Below, one piece after another: positions 9,530 through 17,508 of a stretch of 52,070 bases of DNA. The translations under genes were made by a program, and so were the position numbers. The stretch covers positions 1 to 52,070 of the forward strand of contig CAZXGJ010000018.1 in assembly GCA_964639955.1 (NCBI GenBank), in the 5' to 3' direction. The first letter of the stretch is position 1. Each line of letters opens with the position of its first letter. The notes under the pieces were generated by a model, which was not told where the DNA came from, did no database searches, and was given only the letters and a program-made list of their open reading frames with translations. Origin of the DNA: IGN2 sp964639955 (lineage in GTDB: Bacteria > Bacteroidota > Ignavibacteria > Ignavibacteriales > Ignavibacteriaceae).

Positions 9530-10723
9530 CTATGAAATTAATTTTGCGAGGGCTTTTTTTAATCTGATTACAGCTTCTTTCAGGTTTTCCATAGAAGTTG
9601 CATAAGATATTCTCAGGTATCCCTCTGCACCGAAAGCATTCCCCGGAACCACGGCAATATGTGCCTCGTAAAGCAGGTGCATTGCTAAATCGAATGACGA
9701 ATCAACCTTTAAAATATCCGAATGTCTGTGGAGATAAGCTGAAATATTCGGGAAAAGATAAAATGCTCCTTCGGGTTTATGACAGGTTATTCCTTTCATA
9801 TTTACCAGTTCTGTGTAGAGAAATTCTCTGCGCTTTTTGAATTCCTCCATCATTTCTTTAATTACATACTGAGGACCGGTTAAAGCCTCAATAGCTGCAA
9901 ATTGGGATATTGATGATGCATGTGATGTGCTGTGGCTTTGAATTTTATTCATCGCTTCTATCACGTGCTCTTCTGCGGCTGTATAACCAATTCTCCAGCC
10001 TGTCATCGAGTAAGCTTTGGAAATTCCGTTAACCAGTATAGTTCGTTTTTTCAATTTAGGATTTGCAGCAGCAAAACTTTGGAATTCAAAATCGTCATAA
10101 ACCATCTTCTCATATATTTCATCAGAAAGTATATAGAAATTGTTCATCGCTATAACTGAGGCAAGTTCTTTTAGTTCCTTTTTGTTGTAAGCCGAGCCGG
10201 TAGGATTAGAAGGATTGCACAGTATCAGCAGTTTTGTTCTTGGTGTTAGTGCTGCTTCAAGCTGTTCGGGCGAGATCTTAAAACCATTTTCTTCCGTTGT
10301 TTCTATATTAACGCTTTTGCCCTGTGCCAGCTGTACCATTGCCGGGTAGGAAACCCAATATGGTGAAGGAATAATTACTTCATCTCCCGGATTTACTGTT
10401 GCCAATATAGCATTATAGCAGCTCTGCTTGGCGCCGCCCGATACAATTATTTCGTTAATTTTGTACTCAAGTTGATTTTCGCGTTTTAGCTTTGCCTGAA
10501 TTGCAGTTCTTAATTCGATGGTTCCCGGGTTAACCGTGTAGCGTGTGTGGTTTTCATCAATTCCTTTTTTACCGGCCTCTTTTATATTATGCGGGGTCGG
10601 AAAATCCGGCTCACCCATACTAAGGTTTATTACATCCACCCCTTCTGATTTTAATCTCTTTGCTTCGGCTGCGATAAGCATAGTTTCCGAAACACTGATC
10701 TGGTTTACACGCTCAGCTACCAT
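9530..10723 (-). CDS. Class I pyridoxal-phosphate aminotransferase, aspartate aminotransferase type
   Basis: The 397-residue fold type I enzyme has the AspC-type landmarks of subgroup I-gamma: NLSMGEPDFPTP, YWVSYPAMV, NPSNPTG (170-176), Asp201 of SDEIYEKMVY, the PLP Schiff-base Lys236 in NGISKAYSMTGWRIGY, and RISYATS near the end. It most likely exchanges amino groups between aspartate and oxaloacetate using glutamate/2-oxoglutarate. In this subgroup some members also accept prephenate, so arogenate formation is possible and would fit aroE next door; this is inference. It is a paralogue of the gene at 19158-20375. The start is the ATG at 10723. Confidence 0.9.
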   Translation of the reverse strand: MVAERVNQISVSETMLIAAEAKRLKSEGVDVINLSMGEPDFPTPHNIKEAGKKGIDENHTRYTVNPGTIELRTAIQAKLKRENQLEYKINEIIVSGGAKQSCYNAILATVNPGDEVIIPSPYWVSYPAMVQLAQGKSVNIETTEENGFKISPEQLEAALTPRTKLLILCNPSNPTGSAYNKKELKELASVIAMNNFYILSDEIYEKMVYDDFEFQSFAAANPKLKKRTILVNGISKAYSMTGWRIGYTAAEEHVIEAMNKIQSHSTSHASSISQFAAIEALTGPQYVIKEMMEEFKKRREFLYTELVNMKGITCHKPEGAFYLFPNISAYLHRHSDILKVDSSFDLAMHLLYEAHIAVVPGNAFGAEGYLRISYATSMENLKEAVIRLKKALAKLIS

Positions 10724-10816
10724 CGGGTATTTTTTATTAAAGGTTGTTAATTAGAAATAATTGATTAAAGAATTGACTCAATATATATTGAGTTGCGTTA
10801 AATAAAAAAGGCAGCA

Positions 10817-11641
10817 TTACTTAAAAATATTTCTCAGACTGAATCTCCTGCCGGTAAATCCTTTTACTTTTTTAGAAAGAGATTCTTCAAGAATCGAATT
10901 AAACTTTTCAGGATTTTCCAGAATAAAAAAATGCCCTGATTTTTCTACAATATTCAGTTCAAGGTTTTTGATATGGCGCTTTAAACCTTCAGCATCAGTC
11001 GGATGACGGTCTGCATTTATACAAATTACCGGTAAATCGAGTTTATCGAAGGCTTCCGGCTGATTGAAATGAAATGATTCCCTGAATGATTCCACAGCAA
11101 TATCAGCAGGTACTGAACACATATCGTTTGTTATTTTCTCGACAAGTTTTTTATCACTCTCCGGCGGGAAAAGAGCAGTAATATATTCCCTTACAGTTTC
11201 TCTGAAATTTCTTTCATAAGGCTTCATAAAAAGATTTAAATCCTCCTCCGAAATTTCAAACTCTATATTTGCAAATGAATCTGCACCTACTATCGCTAAA
11301 AGCCTATCTTTTAATTTTAAGGATGCAGCTAATACGATGAAGCCGCCCATTGAATGACCGATAAGAATAATTTTCTTAGGGTTCTCATATGCAATAACGC
11401 TCAGCACATCTTCTGCGAATGCAGGGATAGTCCATCTTATCCTGTTCGTACCGGATTCTCCATGTCCGGCAAGATCAATGGCTATACAGGTAAATCTCCT
11501 GCTGAAATATTCAATCTGTTTATTCCAGTAAGAACGATTGCCGCACCAGCAGTGTACGAAGACAAGAGCCGGACTTCCATTACCGGTTACTTCATAGACT
11601 ATTTCAACTCCATCCTTACTTTTCGCCTTTTTAACAATATT
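10817..11641 (-). CDS. Alpha/beta hydrolase; start is TTG at 11644
   Basis: The protein has 275 residues if it starts at the TTG at 11644, which is supported by AAGAGG spaced six bases upstream; the next in-frame codon begins at 11641. It shows the alpha/beta hydrolase fold: an HCWCGNRSYW oxyanion region, DLAGHGES, nucleophile Ser98 in GHSMGG, acid Asp212 in NADRHPTD and His238 in KSGHFFILENP. This is a complete catalytic triad. No signal peptide is present, so it is probably cytosolic. Substrate specificity cannot be read from sequence; esterase, lactonase or haloperoxidase-like activity are all possible. It stands alone between the aminotransferase and the lipoprotein remnant. Confidence 0.85.
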   Translation of the reverse strand, partial: NIVKKAKSKDGVEIVYEVTGNGSPALVFVHCWCGNRSYWNKQIEYFSRRFTCIAIDLAGHGESGTNRIRWTIPAFAEDVLSVIAYENPKKIILIGHSMGGFIVLAASLKLKDRLLAIVGADSFANIEFEISEEDLNLFMKPYERNFRETVREYITALFPPESDKKLVEKITNDMCSVPADIAVESFRESFHFNQPEAFDKLDLPVICINADRHPTDAEGLKRHIKNLELNIVEKSGHFFILENPEKFNSILEESLSKKVKGFTGRRFSLRNIFK

Positions 11642-11772
11642 CAACTATTACCTCTTAAGTTCAAAGTTAATATCATATTTTTTTGTAAACACCGGATTCA
11701 GGCGGTAATTTCTGATTCAATAATTTCATACTACGCTTCCTGCTTTCTCACATAACCTGTTAACAATGCTTT

Positions 11773-12519
11773 TTAATCCGTATTTACATTAATCAACTCC
11801 TCTGTTCTGTTTAATGCGAACTCTGTGTATCTGCCGTTAATTAATTTTGTTTCGTCGGCAGGTATAAATACTTCACGGATAATTTCATCACTATAAAATT
11901 CGAGCACTTTCCTTGATACGGCATAATTTTGAAGAACGGAATAAGTTCCTGCGAGGCGTCAAATGCTTTTGTCAACTGAATTTTTTGCTTTTCATTGAGC
12001 CTGTCGTATTCCGTTTTTTTATTTGCGGCTAATGCGGGATCTCTGCGATACAATTTCTTCCAGCTGCTTTGCGTGTTCAATAACCACATCGGCTTCTTCC
12101 TGGCTCAGCGAAGATCTTTCTCCATTAATAACTTTATCATAAGCGATGAGATTACCGCCGGGATCAACCATCATCTCAATATTTTTAAATTGCTTTTGGG
12201 GAGTATAAGTCAACTCCTTGCCAATAAAATAAAGCATGTTGCCATCCTTAAAATAATACCGGTTGAATGCTTCGCCAGGTTCTCTGTATCTGAAATCTTC
12301 ATTTATAAAAATCAATTCTGATTTATTATAATAAGCTCTGAAATTAGAATATGCCTTTGCCGATCCCCAGTCGAAATGCTCTTCGGCTTCAGGTTTATGG
12401 AGTATCGAGTCAATCTCTTTTTTAATTTCCAGGATACCATTCTCGGTATACTCTTTCCGCCCGCAGGAAATAAGTACTGGCAATATAAAGACAGTAAAAA
12501 GCAAGAAGGCAAATTTCAT
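11773..12519 (-). pseudogene. Lipoprotein gene with two compensating frameshifts
   Basis: The gene starts at the ATG at 12519 with a lipoprotein signal (LPVLISCGRKE, lipid on Cys). The first frame ends at a stop at 12019 just after EEIVSQR. Coherent sequence (DPALAANKKTEYDRLNEKQK) continues in a second frame to about 11955. It then returns to the original frame as AGTYSVLQNYAVSRKVLEFY and runs to a stop at 11773. From first ATG to last stop is 747 bases, a multiple of three, so the two indels cancel. The restored product would have 248 residues. I recognise no family. Either the gene is decaying or the assembly has two indel errors. Confidence 0.65.
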
Positions 12520-12540
12520 ATTACTTCTGTTTTTAAAAAT

Positions 12541-12565
12541 AAAAAGCCACGGAAAAACCGTGGCT
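12541..12565 (-). terminator. Rho-independent terminator of mscL
   Basis: Read on the minus strand, AGCCACGG and CCGTGGCT pair around TTTTT and are followed by TTTTATTTTT. It begins 19 bases after the mscL stop. Confidence 0.85.
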
Positions 12566-12583
12566 CAAAGATAAAAATATTGG

Positions 12584-12985
12584 TTATTTTTTCCTCAGTT
12601 CATCCCTGATTTCTGCGAGAAGTATTTCCGACTTAGTTGGTTCAGGCGGAGCGGAAGGTTTCTCTTCTTCTTTTTTCTTTAGTGTATTGATACCTTTAAC
12701 CAGCATAAAAATAGCAAAGGCAATTATTATGAAGTCAATGATTGTATTTATAAATACACCGTATTTCAACAGGACGGGTTCGCTTCCCTCTGATCCTTCT
12801 TTCAGCACAATGGCAAGACTTGAAAAATCTACACCGCCAAGTATAAGCCCGATAGGAGGCATAATTACATCAGCTACAACAGATGACACAATTTTACCGA
12901 ATGCTGCTCCAATAATTATACCTATAGCCATATCCATCACGTTTCCGCGCATAGCAAATTGCTTGAATTCCTGAATCATTTTCAT
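12584..12985 (-). CDS. mscL: Large-conductance mechanosensitive channel
   Basis: The 133 residues are the normal MscL length. The amphipathic N-terminal helix (MIQEFKQFAMRGNVMDMA) leads into TM1 with the small-residue gate sequence IGIIIGAAFGKIVSSVV. A periplasmic loop with DFSSLAIVL follows, then TM2 (FINTIIDFIIIAFAIFML) and a charged C-terminal helix (KSEILLAEIRDELRKK). It forms a homopentamer in the inner membrane that opens under extreme tension to release solutes in hypo-osmotic shock. A strong GGAGG lies eight bases before the ATG, and a terminator follows, so it is a single-gene unit. Confidence 0.96.
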   Translation of the reverse strand: MKMIQEFKQFAMRGNVMDMAIGIIIGAAFGKIVSSVVADVIMPPIGLILGGVDFSSLAIVLKEGSEGSEPVLLKYGVFINTIIDFIIIAFAIFMLVKGINTLKKKEEEKPSAPPEPTKSEILLAEIRDELRKK

Positions 12986-13105
12986 AGATTACCTCCGAAT
13001 ACGTTTAAGGATTGAAATAAAAGTTTTTTTATTAGATGGTTAAAATATTCTAATTATAATAAAATGGAAAAATTATTTTCAGCAAACTGCTTTATGTTAA
13101 AATAA

Positions 13106-13137
13106 ATAAACCCGGCTGAGTATTAAACCGGGTTTAT
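13106..13137 (-). terminator. Terminator after the secreted protein gene
   Basis: ATAAACCCGG and CCGGGTTTAT pair over ten bases around a 12-base loop. On the minus strand TTATTTTAAC follows. It lies about 40 bases past the stop at 13177. Confidence 0.7.
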
Positions 13138-13176
13138 CAAACAATTTCCGAACGGAAACTCGTTTGGCAGTTAAGC

Positions 13177-14697
13177 TTATTTTAAAAGTATCATCTTTTT
13201 TGTCTGAGTTAATTCTCCGGTGCTTAAAGCGTAGAAATATACACCGGCAGGAATATCCGAAGCATCGAAATTAAATTCGTAAGTGCCCGCATCCATTTCT
13301 TCGTTTATCAGCTCAGCAATTTCATTACCCAATAAATCGTAAACTTTAAGCTGCACATTTGTTTTAAGCGGAGTTGAGAACTTAATGATTGTTGCCGGAT
13401 TAAACGGATTCGGATAATTCTGCTCTAAGGCAAATTTAAATGGCAAGACAACTTCTACTTCCACCGTTTTTGAATACTCAAAGCTTCCATCAAAATCAAT
13501 TTGCTTTAGTCTGTACTTGTAATTTCTATTCGTAACATGCTGATCAATAAATGAATATGAATGTGGTTCCGTTGTAGTGCCAAAGCCAGGTATGAACGCA
13601 AGATTTTCAAAAGTCTCATTATAAGTACTTCTTTGCACTTCAAAACCGCTGTTATTTAATTCAGTGGATGTTGTCCATATGAGTTCAACTTTACCATCCC
13701 TGGCAACGGCGCTGAAGCCGGAGAGTTCAACCGGTATAAGTGCTGAATCGGCGTAGACCCAAACCCCTCCGGTTGTAGTTCCTGTTGCACAAACCAAAAT
13801 TTTATAATCGAAAGTTAAGATTTTGTTTGAGCTTGTAGTAAAATTGTGATTGATAAAAGTTGCTCCATTGTCGGTTGATTTATATACACCACCGTTTCCA
13901 GCAATGTATATATGGTTAATCAAATCTAAGGTAGCACCGCGCATTGCTGCCGGCTGGTAACTTACTACAGTCCAAGTTAAGCCGCCATCAGTTGATTTGC
14001 TGAATGGATAAGGAGAGTTTGTAGTTGCAGTATACAGGTTGCCGGGTGAAGGTTGGAGTATTTCCCAAATCCTGTCTGAACCTATTGCCGATCCGAAAGT
14101 AGCGCCGCCATCTGTTGAAATAAAAAATCCGCCAATTGTTGATGAAGATGCACCGGCATAAATAATATTTGCGTTGTATTTGTCAACTTTAATTTCTACG
14201 ATAGTATAAGTCTGCGCCCCTGTATTGGCGAAGGTTGCGCCATAATCGGTGGAACGCCAAACTCCGCCATTAGTTGCTCCGACAAAAATATGACCATTTC
14301 TTCCGCAGGCCACCGCGTTAACATTATTACCGCCAAAAGTGCTCGCCGGAATTGTTGTAAAATTCTGACCGCCATCGGTAGAGTATATTAATCCATTCGA
14401 TACATTGGCAACGTAAACATTGTTTAAAGAATCACAGGCGATATACAAATAGTTTGATGTGCCCGTTGAAAAAACATTAGTCCAGGTTTCACCGCCGTCA
14501 GTCGATTTGAAAATACCTCTGTTCGAACCTGTTGTGCCGGCGTAAATGTTGCCGGCAAAGTCCTTCCCGATAGACCATATTGAGTAGCCATCAAGGTGCC
14601 TGACCCAGGTTTGTGAACGAATTGTTTGAGAAGAAAAAAGAATGGTTAAAACAATTAAATAAAAACCAATGGAAAAGCTGTGCAGAAAGTGTTTCAT
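13177..14697 (-). CDS. Secreted BNR-repeat protein with type IX sorting domain
   Basis: A signal peptide covers residues 1 to about 29 (FYLIVLTILFSSQTIRSQ). Residues 30-335 hold repeated STDGG/STDxGATF motifs, the Asp-box sequences of BNR/photosystem-stability-factor-like beta propellers. A fibronectin-like linker with ELSGFSA and WTTSTELNNSGFEVQRS follows, then the sorting domain from NYPNPFNP at residue 427 to KKMILLK. Asp-box propellers occur in sialidases and other glycan-binding proteins, but the sialidase catalytic residues are not evident, so binding rather than hydrolysis is as likely. AAAGGG lies upstream of the ATG at 14697. Confidence 0.85.
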   Translation of the reverse strand: MKHFLHSFSIGFYLIVLTILFSSQTIRSQTWVRHLDGYSIWSIGKDFAGNIYAGTTGSNRGIFKSTDGGETWTNVFSTGTSNYLYIACDSLNNVYVANVSNGLIYSTDGGQNFTTIPASTFGGNNVNAVACGRNGHIFVGATNGGVWRSTDYGATFANTGAQTYTIVEIKVDKYNANIIYAGASSSTIGGFFISTDGGATFGSAIGSDRIWEILQPSPGNLYTATTNSPYPFSKSTDGGLTWTVVSYQPAAMRGATLDLINHIYIAGNGGVYKSTDNGATFINHNFTTSSNKILTFDYKILVCATGTTTGGVWVYADSALIPVELSGFSAVARDGKVELIWTTSTELNNSGFEVQRSTYNETFENLAFIPGFGTTTEPHSYSFIDQHVTNRNYKYRLKQIDFDGSFEYSKTVEVEVVLPFKFALEQNYPNPFNPATIIKFSTPLKTNVQLKVYDLLGNEIAELINEEMDAGTYEFNFDASDIPAGVYFYALSTGELTQTKKMILLK

Positions 14698-14955
14698 AAT
14701 TATTGCCCTTTCAATTTTATAATTATGTAAGTTTACTTTGCCCCGGATTTGTTAGAAGAGTAATATTTCTATCTAAACTTATTTAATAAATAATTATTTA
14801 TCAAGCGTTATCAAATTCAGGCGTGATATTACGGGAAATATGTTCTCTGTTTCTGATATGAAAACAGGATTGAAATGCCTTTCTACAGCCGGAAATCATC
14901 TTTCCCAGAAATTCTGAGAGCTCAACTAAATAATTAACATTCGGCAAAAATAAAA
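14698..14955. other. Intergenic stretch, no gene seen
   Basis: Together with the terminator at 14956-14977 this makes a gap of about 335 bases between two minus-strand secreted-protein genes. I see no ORF, RNA gene or repeat in it. The part next to 14697 probably holds the promoter of the BNR-protein gene. Confidence 0.5.
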
Positions 14956-14977
14956 GCCGTCTTAAAATCAAGACGGC
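14956..14977 (-). terminator. Rho-independent terminator
   Basis: GCCGTCTT and AAGACGGC pair around a six-base loop. On the minus strand TTTTATTTTTG follows. It ends the secreted-protein gene whose stop is at 15034. Confidence 0.85.
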
Positions 14978-15033
14978 ATTAATAAAATAAGAAACAGCCA
15001 GCTGACAAGTAATCAGAGCAAAAACGTTTTCTG

Positions 15034-16830
15034 TTATTTCGCTACAACCATTTTCTTTGTTTGTGCGAATCCGTTTGTTTTCATTGTATAGAAATATACA
15101 CCGCTGCTAAATTCAGACGCATCGAACTCAACCAGGTAAGTGCCGGCATGCTTTTCTTCGTTCACAAGCGTTACAAGTTCATTCCCGAGAACATCATAAA
15201 TTTTTAATTGAACAAGTGATGCTTCAGGAACGCCGTACTTTATTACAGTGGCAGGATTGAAAGGATTCGGATAGTTCTGTTCTAAAGTATATCTTGTTAC
15301 CAAGCTTGCATCATTGCCAGCATCACCGATATTGACATCGGCTGAAAAATGATAATATTGTGCAGTAACACCAACAGGCATACCGCCCGTGTTTACGGTG
15401 CTTCCAGGTATACTGTCGCCCTGCATAACAATATGAATAGTAAATGATTCGTCGTCGGTGGTAACCGGTACCACTTCGGCAATACTAGGATATCTCCAAT
15501 CGAGTAAAGGCGAGTCCGGCGTAAACTTTTCCGGAACTGACCAGGTTTCGCCTCCATCAACTGAATACATGAAATAACCCGCCATATAACTTGTAGTGTC
15601 AGGGCTTGGAAAGACATGCTCTGTTGTTGCATTAAAGGCAACAAATAAGTAACCGTTATCTGCTCTGCCTATTACGGGTCTGCAGACGGGAACATGTGTA
15701 TCGTTTGTACCTACGTAAGGATAATATGGAACGTTGCTACTGTCTGCAATTACTTTAGGTACACCGCCATTTATATTTGGAGACCAGAATTGAATTTCGC
15801 TTGGCAGCCCGGGGAAAAATGAACCGCTTGAAGAAAATATCTGCAGGCAAATCTCATAGGTAACACACGGCTCTTCGTTAAAAAAATTAACTGAAATACC
15901 GCGCAGTGAACCATAGGCTGTATCACTTGTAAACTGGTTATCACTGTCGTAAATTTTAACAAGACCACTCCAGGTAATCCCGTTATCAGTTGATTCCTTG
16001 TATAAAACGTCTCCATCCTCGTTAACTCCGCTCCAGCCGCTATAAGCCAGCCCTATTTTACCACCCGGGGAAATTGCAAAATCATATTGTTCAGCATCGT
16101 CACTGGCCAAATTGGTCCAGCCTGAAAACAAACCAGTGGAAAGATCCAGTGAATTAAGCTTTACATCATCGTCAGGTGCGGGAGAACCGGAAGAGGCAAA
16201 AACAACTATATCATTTGCCGTTACAACGTGCCTTGGCCAAACAGGGCCATCACTTATATTACCTGGATCGTAGTCGGTAAAGTTATATCCAAATGGTGTA
16301 GCATCTGCAGAAACTGTAGTATGAACAAATCCGCCAAAGAAATTGTTATGATCCAGTAAAACTGCCGAGCCATCATTCTTACCATAAATTGAGGGGAAAC
16401 CAGCTCTGCCGGATGAGGGAACCTGACCTAACTCAAACCAGTTTACACCTGCATCTGTACTTCCAAAATAGAGGCATTTCCTGTCGGAATAACCTGCTGC
16501 CTGCTGCGAGTTAGTGAATGTAGCATGTAAATATTGTGGATTGAAATAATCTACCCAGACTTGTTGTGTTGACGCATTTGATTGAAAATCGTAACCATTT
16601 TTGATTGGCGATATGCTATGAACATTGAATATAAATTCACTGGTATTTACAGGGTTGAATGCCGGGTTGGTAGAGGTGCTGATTAAATCAACATTCTGAT
16701 GTTCGAAATTTTCATCACCTCTAATTTCTACTACCGGTATAGGTTCATAGATATTCCTGTTTTGTGCTGTTGCAAAATCATTCAGGAAATTTATAAGCAG
16801 AACAGCAAAAAGAGCCGTAAAGATTTTCAT
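15034..16830 (-). CDS. Secreted sialidase-like beta-propeller protein with type IX sorting domain
   Basis: The 598-residue protein begins with a signal peptide (FTALFAVLLINFLNDFATAQ). The middle shows propeller-like strands with STDAGVNWFEL, STDNGITWSG and SVDGGETWSVPEKF, spaced as in exo-sialidase/BNR folds. The type IX sorting domain runs from NYPNPFNP at residue 519 to the end, KKMVVAK. GGAGG eight bases before the ATG at 16830 gives a confident start. It follows its neighbour at 13177-14697 in orientation but is separated by its own terminator, so it is likely independent. The ligand is unknown. Confidence 0.85.
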   Translation of the reverse strand: MKIFTALFAVLLINFLNDFATAQNRNIYEPIPVVEIRGDENFEHQNVDLISTSTNPAFNPVNTSEFIFNVHSISPIKNGYDFQSNASTQQVWVDYFNPQYLHATFTNSQQAAGYSDRKCLYFGSTDAGVNWFELGQVPSSGRAGFPSIYGKNDGSAVLLDHNNFFGGFVHTTVSADATPFGYNFTDYDPGNISDGPVWPRHVVTANDIVVFASSGSPAPDDDVKLNSLDLSTGLFSGWTNLASDDAEQYDFAISPGGKIGLAYSGWSGVNEDGDVLYKESTDNGITWSGLVKIYDSDNQFTSDTAYGSLRGISVNFFNEEPCVTYEICLQIFSSSGSFFPGLPSEIQFWSPNINGGVPKVIADSSNVPYYPYVGTNDTHVPVCRPVIGRADNGYLFVAFNATTEHVFPSPDTTSYMAGYFMYSVDGGETWSVPEKFTPDSPLLDWRYPSIAEVVPVTTDDESFTIHIVMQGDSIPGSTVNTGGMPVGVTAQYYHFSADVNIGDAGNDASLVTRYTLEQNYPNPFNPATVIKYGVPEASLVQLKIYDVLGNELVTLVNEEKHAGTYLVEFDASEFSSGVYFYTMKTNGFAQTKKMVVAK

Positions 16831-16923
16831 TATTTATTCCTCCGGATATTTTATTTGGATAATAGTTACCTTTAAAAGTAATTAATTGTATTAAAAGATG
16901 CTATTGATAATTGTGGTGTTCAA

Positions 16924-17379
16924 TTAAAATTCAATTAATCTTCTGTGGTAATTAATTTGTCCGAGATGATAATTGAGGTGTGTAGTTAGGTGTATAAGGA
17001 AATATTCTGTAGTCATTTCATAACCGAAAACGTTTATAGGGAAAGTTTTTTGAAGTGCTTCTTCTTTCAAACTCTGTAAGGTTTTCTGTACAATTTCAGC
17101 TGTCAATTCAATTTCTGCTACAAGCTCTTTTATGGGAACATTCTTCTTGCTGAACTCAGCATCGCGGTTTCTGATGTAGTCTGAATTGCCAAGAACAGCA
17201 CCGATAAAATGCTGAAGATTTCCGCAGAGATGAAGACAAAGATTTCCTGCTGAGTTTTTAATATCGCCAGAGATCTCCCAGATTTTCTTTTCATCTTTGA
17301 AAGAATTGATTTCTGTTTTTAGTTTTTCGAGATCGCGGATGAAGAGTTTTGTTAAAGTTTCAATCATTTTTTCTACCAT
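16924..17379 (-). CDS. DinB/DUF1572-like four-helix protein
   Basis: The protein has 151 residues from the ATG at 17379; a TTG one codon upstream is less likely. It is all-helical, with histidines placed as in DinB-like metalloproteins: His in NLCLHLCGNLQHFIG near residue 50, and a C-terminal HLTTHLNYHLGQINYHRR cluster. DinB-superfamily proteins bind a divalent metal through three histidines. Members include thiol-S-transferases and many stress-linked proteins of unknown reaction. No partner gene is adjacent. The product is cytosolic. Confidence 0.75.
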   Translation of the reverse strand: MVEKMIETLTKLFIRDLEKLKTEINSFKDEKKIWEISGDIKNSAGNLCLHLCGNLQHFIGAVLGNSDYIRNRDAEFSKKNVPIKELVAEIELTAEIVQKTLQSLKEEALQKTFPINVFGYEMTTEYFLIHLTTHLNYHLGQINYHRRLIEF

Positions 17380-17439
17380 CAAAATTAAAAATATTATAAA
17401 TCCACTTATTATTTATAACAAATTTCATAGTAATAAAAA

Positions 17440-17460
17440 AGACGGGTCATCGACCCGTCT
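17440..17460. repeat. Perfect hairpin repeat
   Basis: AGACGGGTC and GACCCGTCT flank a three-base loop, followed by CTACA. It lies between the 3' end of pckA and the start of the DinB-like gene, both on minus, and could end pckA transcription. The form matches a dispersed palindrome type found in many genomes, although I see only this copy here. Confidence 0.6.
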
Positions 17461-17477
17461 CTACAAAATATTTTACA

Positions 17478-17506
17478 CTCCCCCTTAGGGGGAGATGGAG
17501 GGGGCT
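17478..17506. repeat. C-rich/G-rich palindrome related to the pruA-sucC repeat arms
   Basis: CTCCCCC TTA GGGGGAG is followed by ATGGAGGGGGCT. In reverse it reads AGCCCCCTCC then the palindrome, the same order as the arms at 5556-5590 and 5695-5729. It looks like a solo arm of that family, sitting two bases after the pckA stop. Confidence 0.55.
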
Positions 17507-17508
17507 CT

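Noticed and set aside
11354..11755. 133-codon plus-strand frame over the hydrolase start
   Set aside because: It is antisense to the alpha/beta hydrolase and shows no motif or ribosome site.
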